A stretch of 64,000 nt of DNA. Source: Paenibacillus polymyxa (GTDB lineage: Bacteria; Bacillota; Bacilli; Paenibacillales; Paenibacillaceae). Below, one piece after another: positions 36,160 to 45,459 of the stretch. Both the position numbers and the translations under genes were made by a program. Every line of letters starts with the position of its first letter. Within the stretch, counting starts at the first letter, position 1. The stretch is taken from the NCBI RefSeq assembly GCF_015710975.1, contig NZ_CP049783.1, forward strand, positions 3,076,001-3,140,000, written 5' to 3'. Below the pieces are notes generated by a model. The model made no database searches. It was given only the letters and a program-made list of their open reading frames with translations, and was not told where the DNA came from.

Positions 36160-37535
36160 GTGACGACTAAAACGATTAACCTTGTGGAAGCACTTGCTCA
36201 TGAACGGGATCATGGGGTCCTGATTTGGCTGTTTAATATCGGCGCAGAGCAAGTGTGGCATCCATCCCCCCGGAAGGGGGCATGGTAGACCGGGATGAAC
36301 AGCAGGTTGTAAACCGGATGGAGGAAATGAATCTCCTGCTATGCCGAAGTCAGGATGTCATTGTACTCCGTGAACAGCCGGATGAGGCATTTCTGGACAT
36401 GCTTCAGCGGTTAGGCTTCAGCCTGCCGCGTATTGAGGTACCAGAGCCCTCTGATCCGCTAACGCCGATTTCAGAGCTGGTACTGGCGGATGACGCGCTT
36501 TTGGCACGATTACGCGCGGTTGCGGATGCAGGCCATAGCAGCGGTGGTACCAAAGCATGGCTCGTACCCTATGCGGTCACACCGCAGGAGGAAGCGATCG
36601 CGGAGCGTTGCGGGCTGGAGCTGATCGGCGCTCCATCTGCGGTGTGCGCCCAGGTGAATGATAAAATATTTAGCCGTCTGACCGCACAAAAGCTTGGTTT
36701 TGCTGTCAGTGAAGGCGCTGTGTGTGCAGATGAAGCGGCAATTCGCAGAGAATGTGAGAGATTGGCTGGCTTATCGGACGAGCCCGTGAAGCTGATTATT
36801 AAGCAGCCGCACGGTGCCTCGGGACAAGGCATGTATATGCTGGACGAGCTGTCCAAGCTGGATACACTGCTGAGTGTGATGAGACGCTTCGGCGGCTCGT
36901 CATCGTCTTCTGGCGGCTGGCTGGTGGAGCGCTGGCACAATAAGCAAATGGATCTGAACTACCAGCTCTGCATTGACGAGGGCGGTGGGGTGACGATGTT
37001 TTCACTAAAAAGGCAAAACGTAGACGGCACAGTCTATATCGGGTCCCAGGTTCCCGCTGATATTGGCGAAACGCTGGAGGAAGAAGTGAGACGATGCGCT
37101 TATCAGTTGGGAACGTATCTCTATTCCATCGGGTATACGGGAATGGCCTCCATTGACGGTTTTGTTGACGAAGATGGTTTGCTGGTTCCAGTGATCGAGA
37201 TTAACGGCAGATTTACCCTGTCTACTTACATCTCGTTCCTGTCCTCTGTCTTGGGAGAACAGCATAAGACCTTTTCCCGTTATTATCGCAACGTGACCAC
37301 TACACCTCTCACCTACAGCCGTTTGTGCGGGTTGCTGGCGGAGGAAGGCCTGCTATATACACCCGAGCGACCTGAAGGGGTGTTTGTTTATACGGCGGGC
37401 ACTTTGTCTGGTATTCCTGTGAAGCGGGGCTATGTGAACCGGATTTTTACACTTATTTTGGCAGACAGTTGGCAGGAAGCTGATGCTTATGCGCACAAAT
37501 TGGAAGGTATCATTGCTGGATTAGGATGCTCATAA
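36160..37535 (+). CDS. ATP-grasp ligase 1, N-terminal frameshift
   Basis: GTG 36160 opens a frame MTTKTINLVEALAHERDHG ... IGAEQVWHPSP typical of this family's N-terminus; it reaches a stop at 36286-36288. The remainder continues in the -1 frame (PEGGMVDRDEQQVVNRMEEMN) to 37535. One extra C in the C6 run at 36266-36271 would rejoin them to about 458 residues. ATP-grasp motifs follow: KLIIKQPHGASGQGMYML, LVERWHNKQMDLNYQL and the metal-binding Glu and Asn in PVIEINGRF. It should form an acyl-phosphate and ligate an amino acid or acid, probably to a carrier protein, as BtrJ does. Confidence 0.82.
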
Positions 37536-37553
37536 ATTAGGAGGGAATCGAGA

Positions 37554-37799
37554 ATGAAAACAGACGTATACCATGTAGTACCTTTACTGGAAAAGGTTTT
37601 GAAGCTGGCTCCCGGCGAGCTGGAACAGCTCACTCCGGATCAGGATCTGCGAACCTTGGGGCTGAATTCCTTATCTGCTGTTGAATTAATTGTTGAATTA
37701 GAAAATGAGCTTGATATTACGATGGAGGACGACGATTTGGTGCTGGAGCATCTGTCTACATTGCAAGGCATTGAGCGTCTGCTGGGCAAATATGCATAA
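37554..37799 (+). CDS. Acyl carrier protein 2
   Basis: An 81-residue carrier protein with Ser39 in GLNSLSAVEL; Asn replaces the usual Asp before the modified Ser. AGGAGGG precedes ATG. It follows ATP-grasp ligase 1 and overlaps the BtrH-like gene by eight bases, so the ligase, carrier and transferase may form one loading-transfer unit. Confidence 0.9.
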   Translation: MKTDVYHVVPLLEKVLKLAPGELEQLTPDQDLRTLGLNSLSAVELIVELENELDITMEDDDLVLEHLSTLQGIERLLGKYA

Positions 37800-38868
37800 G
37801 GGCGCTGAACAGACAAGACCTAGGCTGCAATCCGATATGGGAACTCGTCATGATTCCATAGTTGACCATAGTGCAGAAGAAATCGCAAGCGCTCTCCCAG
37901 GGAAACATTGTGTATATTCTTCCCTGCGTACTTCATTGCGGAGGTATGGAGTGAACATGGCGGAAGCTGAGCTGTTCATGCTGTGTGGGAGTATGTGCGC
38001 AGAGTATGGTGGAGATTTGAAGCGCTTCGGGCCGGAGAAATATCCGGAGCAGCTTCAAGAAATGGCCGCCAGTGGCGGACCGGTTATTCGGGTAGAACCG
38101 TGGATCGAAGGAGTCAGCAATGAAACCGACCTGTTGCAGGTGCTCACATCCGGCTATGGTACGATGCTGCATACGTCTAGCACCGCTTTAACCTATCACG
38201 ACGTATATGTGAAAAATTACCCAAGGGGCCATGTGATTGAGTTGTGCGGATTGGACTTGCAAGAACGGACGGCACAGGTGAATGATAGCTTCCTGCTCGA
38301 TTCCTCGGGACATGCGATGACTTATGTGGGCTCAGCCCGGCTCGACGACCTCATGCAGGGCATTATTGAGTATGCATGGCTAGTGGAGCAGCCTGTCCCG
38401 CTTTCGCCAAGGGAGCTGCATGCTGCGTGTGCTTACCATATTCGTCAGTATGTGACGGGTGAGAAAGTTGCAACAGACCAGCAGGTCAAGCGGGGAGATG
38501 CAGGTTACCGGTCATTTGTCGATGACTTCCATCTGTTAGAAGACATGGAGGATCAGGAGTTTCGGACGTACTGTCATGAAATCTATTACAATCTGCGATT
38601 AGGCAGCGCTCTTCATTTGACAGATTATACAGCTGATTATTGCCGGCTGCATCAAGATACGCTTGGGCCGCAAACCCAGCATGTCATTGAATTGGCACAG
38701 GCACTTCACAGGGATTGGCACAAGCTTAATCTGCATATTTACAAAACAGGACTCCAACTGCGCAAGCATCGGATGCCTGAGATTACAGAGCGGGCTCTGC
38801 ATTTGATTGAAAGACAGCGCCATATGCTGGAGGAATTGATGATTTTAGCTGAGCAAGCAGCCGAGTAG
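37792..38868 (+). CDS. BtrH-like acyltransferase
   Basis: ATG 37792 overlaps the ACP stop; a later start would lose the catalytic Cys. The 358-residue protein has a BtrH_N-type cysteine transferase layout: Cys40 in GKHCVYSSLRTSL, followed by GVNMAEAELFMLCGS, then His147 in RGHVIELCGLD and Asp165 in AQVNDSFLL. In butirosin synthesis BtrH moves the ACP-bound side chain onto ribostamycin. The C-terminal helical part here (residues 200-358) is less conserved. Assignment is by motif order only and needs a profile search. Confidence 0.68.
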   Translation: MHKGAEQTRPRLQSDMGTRHDSIVDHSAEEIASALPGKHCVYSSLRTSLRRYGVNMAEAELFMLCGSMCAEYGGDLKRFGPEKYPEQLQEMAASGGPVIRVEPWIEGVSNETDLLQVLTSGYGTMLHTSSTALTYHDVYVKNYPRGHVIELCGLDLQERTAQVNDSFLLDSSGHAMTYVGSARLDDLMQGIIEYAWLVEQPVPLSPRELHAACAYHIRQYVTGEKVATDQQVKRGDAGYRSFVDDFHLLEDMEDQEFRTYCHEIYYNLRLGSALHLTDYTADYCRLHQDTLGPQTQHVIELAQALHRDWHKLNLHIYKTGLQLRKHRMPEITERALHLIERQRHMLEELMILAEQAAE

Positions 38869-38938
38869 TCTAAGCATTCGGCTATATCAGGCATGTTCAT
38901 CCAGGTATCACGCACAGAGGAAAGAGGAGGGGAATTCA

Positions 38939-39931
38939 TTGCCGTCCATTACATTAAACCAATTGTCGAAAACGTTTACGTACTACAAAAAGGAGCCGGG
39001 CGTGCGCAAATCGTTACAAAATTTGTTTAAGCGTGAACAGCTGACCAAAAAGGCTGTGCAGGATGTTAGCTTTAGCATTGAGGAAGGTGAGATTGTCGGA
39101 TTTCTTGGCCCAAACGGGGCGGGCAAAACAACGACGCTCAAAATGCTGTCCGGCATTCTCCATCCCACAGACGGGGAGGCATCGGTACTCGGCTTTACCC
39201 CGTGGAAGCGCCAAAAGGAGTTTAAACGTCAGTTTTCCATCGTAATGGGACAGAAAAACCAGCTCTGGTGGGATTTGCCTGCAAGCGAGTCGTTCGAGCT
39301 GAACAAGCTTATCTACGAAATCGATGATAACCGTTATAAAGAGGCGCTGGATGAGCTGGTCACTCTGCTTGGGGTGGAGGAGCAGCTGCATGTGCAGGTG
39401 CGGCGACTATCGCTCGGCGAGCGTATGAAAATGGAACTAATCGCCGCGCTGCTGCATCGCCCACGAGTCATTTTACTGGATGAGCCGACCATCGGATTGG
39501 ACCTTGTTTCTCAGCGGCGGATTCGGGAGTTTTTCAAAGCTTATAATCGTACACACCGGACGACCATTTTGCTGACAAGCCACTACATGAAGGACATTGA
39601 GGATTTATGCACTAGGTCCATCATTATCAGTGGGGGCAGATTGGTGTATGACGGAGACTTGCACAAGGTGAATGAGGTCATGGGTGCTCGTAAACTGCTC
39701 AAGGTTCGACTGGAGACCACTGTATCCAACCTGACGTTGGCGGGGCTCGGCAAGCTTCGCTCCAACTCGGAGCTGGAGGCGGTATTTGAGCTGGACGCAG
39801 AAGATACGTTGACTTGGTCCAAAAAGATTTTGGATGCACTGCCTGTCGTTGATTTTACGATTGAGGACGTCCCGCTGGAAGAGGGGATAGCCAATTTGTA
39901 TGATGGGGGCAGGCTGGCCGATGCGAAATAA
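38939..39931 (+). CDS. ABC transporter ATP-binding protein of the cluster
   Basis: TTG 38939 follows AGAGGAGGGG. The 330-residue ATPase shows Walker A GPNGAGKTTTLKM, signature VRRLSLGERMKMELIA, Walker B VILLDEPTIGLDLVSQ and LTSHYMKDIE. It has the YbhF/NatA-like form used with ABC-2 exporters of the DUF990 type. It overlaps the first permease gene and should power export of the cluster product. Confidence 0.92.
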   Translation: MPSITLNQLSKTFTYYKKEPGVRKSLQNLFKREQLTKKAVQDVSFSIEEGEIVGFLGPNGAGKTTTLKMLSGILHPTDGEASVLGFTPWKRQKEFKRQFSIVMGQKNQLWWDLPASESFELNKLIYEIDDNRYKEALDELVTLLGVEEQLHVQVRRLSLGERMKMELIAALLHRPRVILLDEPTIGLDLVSQRRIREFFKAYNRTHRTTILLTSHYMKDIEDLCTRSIIISGGRLVYDGDLHKVNEVMGARKLLKVRLETTVSNLTLAGLGKLRSNSELEAVFELDAEDTLTWSKKILDALPVVDFTIEDVPLEEGIANLYDGGRLADAK

Positions 39932-40727
39932 CAAATATGTGAAGGTGCTCCAGCTTGGTATGCAAAACGAAATGGAGTATCGAGCCAATTATTGGCTACA
40001 AATGGCGGGATTTATGCTGCCGATCATGACACAAATTTTTCTCTGGCTTGCGGTATTCGGTTCTTCAGGACAAGCAAGAGTGGTGGACTATTCTCTGCCG
40101 GAAATGCTGGTGTATGTGGTTATGGCGGGAGTAACTGGAAAACTGATTGCTACAGGCTTTGAATACGAAATTGCTACAGATATCAAGGAAGGTGGACTGG
40201 CAAAATTCATGGTACAGCCTGTACATTATTTTGCCTACCGTTTTTGCCGGTTTATTGGAGGCAAAGTCATACAGTCCGCAGTTGTGCTGCTGGCGGCTGC
40301 TATTTTGCTGTTATGCCTTAGCCTGGAAGGACAAATTAGCTTCGAGCTATCGTACATCCTGCTTTACATATTGGCGTTGCCGGGAGCACTTGTGCTTAAT
40401 TTTGTGGTCTATTATGCGCTGAGTGGCATAGCTTTTTGGATGACAGAATCGGCGGGACTTTTTTATACGGTGTCGCTTGTCATTTATGTAGCTAGCGGTA
40501 CCGTGTTTCCGCTGACGATTTTTGGAGATGCGTTGGCCCGTTTGTTCAGTCTGCTGCCGTTCAGCTATACCGTATTTTTTCCGGTGAATGCGTTGACGGG
40601 CAAGCTGACTGTGCTGGAAGCCGCTGAAGGCATTGGCGTGCAATGGATCTGGATTGCAGTGCTGGCGGCCGTATCACGCTGGGTGTGGCAAGCTGGAGTC
40701 AAACGCTTTGTCTCGGTGGGAGGTTAA
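39921..40727 (+). CDS. ABC-2 permease 1 (DUF990 type)
   Basis: ATG 39921 overlaps the ATPase gene by 11 bases. The 268-residue protein has six hydrophobic spans and the family start QLGMQNEMEYRANYWLQM with GGLAKFMVQPVHYFAYRF in the cytoplasmic loop. It pairs with the next permease. Confidence 0.9.
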   Translation: MRNNKYVKVLQLGMQNEMEYRANYWLQMAGFMLPIMTQIFLWLAVFGSSGQARVVDYSLPEMLVYVVMAGVTGKLIATGFEYEIATDIKEGGLAKFMVQPVHYFAYRFCRFIGGKVIQSAVVLLAAAILLLCLSLEGQISFELSYILLYILALPGALVLNFVVYYALSGIAFWMTESAGLFYTVSLVIYVASGTVFPLTIFGDALARLFSLLPFSYTVFFPVNALTGKLTVLEAAEGIGVQWIWIAVLAAVSRWVWQAGVKRFVSVGG

Positions 40728-40728
40728 C

Positions 40729-41541
40729 ATGAAAAATGTTTTTCGAAACGTTGGACGTTACCTCAGACTGTACTGGAAATTTGTCCAGTTTTCCGTCATG
40801 TCGCAAATGGAATACCGCACTAATTTTATAAGTGCATGCCTGGTTGAAACCGCTTATTTATTTATCAAGCTGCTATACGCATCGCTTCCATATCGCGCTG
40901 GGACGGACATTAACGGCTGGTCTCCCGATGCCATGCTCTTATATATCGGCGTGTTTACGATGATGAGCGGATTTTATAGTGGATTATTTTACAGTAATTT
41001 TACAAGCCTGCCTGACAAAATTCGCACTGGCTCACTGGACGTGCTCATGACCAAACCAGTATCGCTGCAATTTATGGTGACACTGCGTCAATTTGAACTG
41101 GGCTATACTGTGCCGAATGTCGTGGGCGGTGGAATCATGACAGGCATTGGCTGGTATCATCTGGGGTTGCCATTTGATGTGGAAACCGTGGGAGGATTTG
41201 CTGTGCTGCTCGGATGTGGAGTGCTTACGGCATACTCCGTGTTTTTGCTGCCACAACTGCTGGCCTTCTGGATTATCCGCACGAACGGTGTTACAGAGCT
41301 ATCCAACAGCATTTTCGAGACAAACTATGTGCCGATGGCCGTGTACAGTAACCTGATTCAGCGTATTGGCTTATTTGTGCTTCCGGTGTTTGTCATCTGT
41401 AATTTTCCGCCCATGTTCATTCTCGGCAAAATGGAACCCAGTTTGATGCTATGGGCCTTTCTCGCACCTCTCTGGCTGCTGGCGATTATCCGCTTGATAT
41501 GGCAGTTTGCTCTACGTGATTATACGAGCGCGAGCCAGTAG
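40729..41541 (+). CDS. ABC-2 permease 2 (DUF990 type)
   Basis: ATG 40729 lies one base after the previous stop with GGGAGG upstream; the longer frame starting at 40633 is not needed. The 270-residue protein has SVMSQMEYRTNFISACLVE and IRTGSLDVLMTKPVSLQF, the counterparts of motifs in permease 1. The two permeases probably form a heterodimer. Confidence 0.9.
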   Translation: MKNVFRNVGRYLRLYWKFVQFSVMSQMEYRTNFISACLVETAYLFIKLLYASLPYRAGTDINGWSPDAMLLYIGVFTMMSGFYSGLFYSNFTSLPDKIRTGSLDVLMTKPVSLQFMVTLRQFELGYTVPNVVGGGIMTGIGWYHLGLPFDVETVGGFAVLLGCGVLTAYSVFLLPQLLAFWIIRTNGVTELSNSIFETNYVPMAVYSNLIQRIGLFVLPVFVICNFPPMFILGKMEPSLMLWAFLAPLWLLAIIRLIWQFALRDYTSASQ

Positions 41542-41590
41542 CGCTACCGTGTAGTAGGTTCATAATGAAGCAGGAAAGGAAGCGAATCAT

Positions 41591-43123
41591 ATGAATGCGA
41601 TACCGAACCAGCGTCATTTATATATGGGAACGTTCGAAGCGGAGGCTTACTGGCGAGATACCGAGCTAGCTTCCCTACCCGCCCTGCCTGACCGGGCTTC
41701 TTCGGCCATAGTAGCAGCTATGGATGAATTGCTGTTTAGCTTTTGCCAGCCGGGAGACGCCTTATTGACACGTTATGCCATTTCACCTGTGCACCGTCAG
41801 TATATCGCGCAGCTAGGCTTTCATCCGGCTGTAAACGAACGGGATTTGACTGACGGAATGGAACTGGCGGACAATGTGTCGGCCGCATCCGTTTTTGAGC
41901 TACTGAGCAGTCGCAAGACGGATGCCGATGAAGGTTTTCCTCAGCTGGAGGGCTGTGTGCTTAGTCCATTTGCGGGGTTGCCGCATGCGGAGGAGGCCGC
42001 ACGTGCTTGGGGAATTACATTGCATCAGCCACCGCTGGAAACGATTCGCAATGTAAATGCCAAAACCTATTCCTCTGAGCTAAAACGCAATCTAGGTCTG
42101 CGCAATCCAGGCCATATTGTGACTTCGTTTGCGGATGTCGCTGAAGCAGGACGTAAACTGCTGCGGGATGGAAGCTTTTTAATCAAGGATGATTTTGGCG
42201 TATCGGGCAAAGGCAATCTACACATTACCTCGACACAAATGCTGGACCGGGTAGTGTCGTATTTGCGTGGACAGGAGCGCAAAGGCAAACGGGTGCTGTT
42301 CCTGCTGGAGCCTTTCCTGGAGAAAGAGCAGGATTTTTCATGCCAATTCACGATTAGCGATGATGGACGTGTCGACATTATATCTGTGCAATGGCTGGCT
42401 AATACTCAATTCGCCTATCGGGAATCCCTATCGCCGGACAGGACTTTTATGGAGCGCCTGGAGCGGGACGGCTATTTTAGCTTGATGCAGGACGTGGGAC
42501 AGCAATTGTATCGGGATGGATATTATGGCGATGTTTGTATTGACTCCATGACACTTCGCGGCGGGAAGCTGGAGCCCATTATCGAAATTAATGCCAGAAA
42601 GTCGATGAGTTTGATCAAGCATCAGCTCGATACCTATCTGGCCGGGAAAAATATGCATGGCACGTTGACGAATTATTCGCTGTCCCATGATGGGAGTCTA
42701 TCCTATGAAGAACTGCTGGAAGGGCTGAAAGGTGAGGGATTGCTATTCACAGGTGAGCGTGAGGAAGGTGTCATGCCTCTGGGAGCCAATACGTTATATG
42801 TAAACACAGGTGGACGAGACGGTGAGAACAAGACTGCAGGTCATACAACCACGCCAAGCAGAAACACAACCGGACGCGGAGGCAGATCATCTGCCAAGCA
42901 GGTTCGCGTAAGTGGGATTGGAGCCAGCGATGGCGGACCAGAAGGGAACGGCATGAGTCAGCCTGATTTGAATGGTAAACAAGAAGCTGATGGAAATGAA
43001 CGGGCACGAGGCAAAGGCCGGCTTTATTTGGAACTGGTTGCTGCGAGCGATGAGGAAAAAATGCGATTGACTACCAAGCTGGAGCGTTTTTTGGCAGAGC
43101 GACATTTTACAGTGCTGAATTAA
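41591..43123 (+). CDS. ATP-grasp ligase 2 with disordered insert
   Basis: A 510-residue protein, ATG after AGGAAAGG. ATP-grasp motifs: SFLIKDDFGVSGKGNLHI, LLEPFLEKEQDFSCQF and PIIEINARKSMS. A Gly/Asn/Thr-rich segment of about 75 residues (from NTGGRDGENKT to NERARGKGR) is inserted between the ATP-grasp part and the last strand-helix unit RLYLELVAASDEEKM. It is distantly homologous to ligase 1. Two ligases and two carriers suggest that two different building blocks are activated. Confidence 0.87.
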   Translation: MNAIPNQRHLYMGTFEAEAYWRDTELASLPALPDRASSAIVAAMDELLFSFCQPGDALLTRYAISPVHRQYIAQLGFHPAVNERDLTDGMELADNVSAASVFELLSSRKTDADEGFPQLEGCVLSPFAGLPHAEEAARAWGITLHQPPLETIRNVNAKTYSSELKRNLGLRNPGHIVTSFADVAEAGRKLLRDGSFLIKDDFGVSGKGNLHITSTQMLDRVVSYLRGQERKGKRVLFLLEPFLEKEQDFSCQFTISDDGRVDIISVQWLANTQFAYRESLSPDRTFMERLERDGYFSLMQDVGQQLYRDGYYGDVCIDSMTLRGGKLEPIIEINARKSMSLIKHQLDTYLAGKNMHGTLTNYSLSHDGSLSYEELLEGLKGEGLLFTGEREEGVMPLGANTLYVNTGGRDGENKTAGHTTTPSRNTTGRGGRSSAKQVRVSGIGASDGGPEGNGMSQPDLNGKQEADGNERARGKGRLYLELVAASDEEKMRLTTKLERFLAERHFTVLN

Positions 43124-43140
43124 ACGGGAGGCGTATAAGC

Positions 43141-44292
43141 ATGCGTAAGAGTACGGAGAAGCTTATGAAGGTAACGATTTTGTGTTCCGGTTTCGGATTG
43201 GGCTTTTATACCCCTGGCTTGCTGCTGCAAGCAGGTCTTCGCAGGCTGGGCATGGATACGGCGATCCATGTATTTGAAAATGTACTGCCAGAATCGGCCC
43301 GTCTCAAGGTCGACAAAAGTCGGAAAGCTTACCATGACAATTTTGCGGTGGCCTTAATGTCGCAAAAGGTTCCGCAGGATATGCGTCATTCACTGGACCC
43401 CGCAGCGATGGAAGTACTGCTGAACCAATGGATAGAAGAGGATCGGCGGTATTTTATATGCTTATCCGGTCATTGGATGTATGTACTGGAGGAGTATCGC
43501 AGGCGCAGAGAGCCGGAGTCGGTGTATGTGGACATCGTGTATATGGATTCGACACCTTCTCCTTCCTGGAAAAATCTAGCCAAGCATCATCCGCATTTTG
43601 CTGATGGCTGTGGAGAAACGACCCTGTTTGAAAATGATAAAAATAGAGTCAGCCACTATATTGACATCCCAGCAGTGGAGCATATCCCTTTTGAAGCACG
43701 GCAATCCCGCTTATTCGTACATGGCGGCGGTTGGGGGATGGGCACCTACCGTGAGAAGGTTGGACGGTTGGCAGAAGCGGGCTGGGAACTGGATCTGCTG
43801 CTGTATGATCAGGATCAGCCAGATGAACAGCGGGACAGTATACGCTATTTTCGGATGGACCCGCAATGGAGAACATGGCAACGAAATGAAGCCGGGGAGC
43901 ATACATTTCCACCTTTCGGAGAGGTGAAAATGGGTGAGGAAACGGTGTATCAGGTCGGACCGGATTACCATTGCATGCTGGACCGAGTATGTCATGCCCA
44001 GGCCATTGTCAGCAAGCCCGGTGGCGGTAGCCTGACCGATTCGTTCGCTACAGCTACTCCGTTGATTATGCTGGAGCCGTTTGGTGTGCATGAGAAGCAT
44101 AATGCGGATCTATGGGAACGTCTGGGGTTAGGCATGCGCTACGAGACGTGGATTGGAACCTATGGCGCCAGTGCTCAGATTCTGGAGGAAATGCATCGGA
44201 GGATCGTAGAGCTGCGCAGTCGGACGCCGCGTTATATAGAGTCCTATGTGAAGAGCATTCAAGTGCCATCAGGAATGGAGCAGGGATCATGA
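43141..44292 (+). CDS. GT-B glycosyltransferase (MurG/GT28-like)
   Basis: ATG 43141 follows GGGAGG. The 383-residue protein begins KVTILCSGFGLGFYTPG and has the GT28-type donor site SKPGGGSLTDSFATATPLIMLE with HEKHNADLWERLGLG. It is soluble. It may add a hexosamine or hexose to the carrier-derived product or build the acceptor. It overlaps the oxidoreductase gene (ATGA). Confidence 0.85.
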   Translation: MRKSTEKLMKVTILCSGFGLGFYTPGLLLQAGLRRLGMDTAIHVFENVLPESARLKVDKSRKAYHDNFAVALMSQKVPQDMRHSLDPAAMEVLLNQWIEEDRRYFICLSGHWMYVLEEYRRRREPESVYVDIVYMDSTPSPSWKNLAKHHPHFADGCGETTLFENDKNRVSHYIDIPAVEHIPFEARQSRLFVHGGGWGMGTYREKVGRLAEAGWELDLLLYDQDQPDEQRDSIRYFRMDPQWRTWQRNEAGEHTFPPFGEVKMGEETVYQVGPDYHCMLDRVCHAQAIVSKPGGGSLTDSFATATPLIMLEPFGVHEKHNADLWERLGLGMRYETWIGTYGASAQILEEMHRRIVELRSRTPRYIESYVKSIQVPSGMEQGS

Positions 44293-45377
44293 ACGCGGCC
44301 GCGGCTGCGCAAGAACCTGCAATGCCAGATATTCGCTTTGGGATCATTGGCTGTTCTGCCATTGCCCCTCGTGCGTTGCTGGAACCGATCCGACATGTTG
44401 CAGGAGCACGCGTGACCGCGCTTGCGAACCGTACGGTTGCCAAGGCGGAAGAAATGGCAGAGCGTTATGGAGTCAATGTCGTTTATGGTCATGCTGAGGA
44501 TATGTTAAAAGACCCGGACATCGACGCTGTATATATTGCGCTCAGCAACGATTTACATGCTGAGTGGATTGGCAGAGCCTTACAAGCTCATAAGCACGTG
44601 CTGGTGGAAAAACCGTTATGCCTGCAGACGGCTGATCTGGCTCCCTTGGCAGCTATCGTCGAACAGAGCAACGCTTACCTGCTGGAGGGAGTCATGGTAC
44701 AGCATCATCCTTGGCAGCGTGAGCTGCGCAGAATTGTAGAATCGGGTCGTTATGGTCGCTTATGCTCCATAGAGACGAGTCTGTGTATTCCGGCAAAAGA
44801 AGGTCATGCGGACAATTACCGATCCCGATCGGAGCAAGGCGGGGGCTGCTTTTGGGATCTGGGTGTGTACTGGCTCCAATTGCTTCAGGCCGTCGTTGGA
44901 TTGGAGCAGGCGGAATTCCACAGTCAATCGGATTTCGATGGCCCCCATGGCTGTGACTGGACATTTCGTGCACAAGCCCGTTACCCAAGCGGACTAGAGG
45001 CATCTGCCCTCTTCTCATTTGAGCGACCTTATCGCTGTGCTCATGTACTGACCTTTGATTCGGCAGTAGTCACCTTAAAGGATTGCTTTCGGGCGAATTT
45101 AGGCTTTTATAAAATGACACTCAAGACGGAAATAAAGAAGGATATCGCGGTGAATATAACAGATACGGCAGCACAGTCCTTGTTATCACAGACATCCTCG
45201 CATAGCAAAACGGTTTTTGAGCCCATGAACTATTATGTCAATCAGTTGGATGCCTTCTGCAGCATCATCCGGGGTGAAACGGAGCCCATTCCATTTCATG
45301 AGGCTGCTGAACGCGTCAGACTGCTGGCAGCTATTCATCAAGCAGCACGCTCAGGCGAGGCGATCTATGCCATATGA
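44289..45377 (+). CDS. Gfo/Idh/MocA family oxidoreductase
   Basis: ATG 44289 overlaps the glycosyltransferase stop; the longer frame from 44112 is a shadow. The 362-residue protein has the Rossmann start IRFGIIGCSAIAPRALL and the catalytic EKP in HVLVEKPLCL, then GGGCFWDLGVYWLQ. Such enzymes oxidise or reduce hydroxyls of sugars and inositols with NAD(P). It probably modifies the sugar handled by the adjacent transferase. Confidence 0.88.
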   Translation: MNAAAAAQEPAMPDIRFGIIGCSAIAPRALLEPIRHVAGARVTALANRTVAKAEEMAERYGVNVVYGHAEDMLKDPDIDAVYIALSNDLHAEWIGRALQAHKHVLVEKPLCLQTADLAPLAAIVEQSNAYLLEGVMVQHHPWQRELRRIVESGRYGRLCSIETSLCIPAKEGHADNYRSRSEQGGGCFWDLGVYWLQLLQAVVGLEQAEFHSQSDFDGPHGCDWTFRAQARYPSGLEASALFSFERPYRCAHVLTFDSAVVTLKDCFRANLGFYKMTLKTEIKKDIAVNITDTAAQSLLSQTSSHSKTVFEPMNYYVNQLDAFCSIIRGETEPIPFHEAAERVRLLAAIHQAARSGEAIYAI

Positions 45378-45459
45378 GTATGATTGTGGTTTTCAATCGG
45401 TGAAATTCGAGTAATACCAAATACAGAGTATCCAAGCAAAGAAAGGAGGGATTCGGCAG

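Noticed and set aside
44112..44288. N-terminal extension of the oxidoreductase ORF
   Set aside because: It lies entirely within the glycosyltransferase gene and precedes the ATGA-coupled start at 44289.
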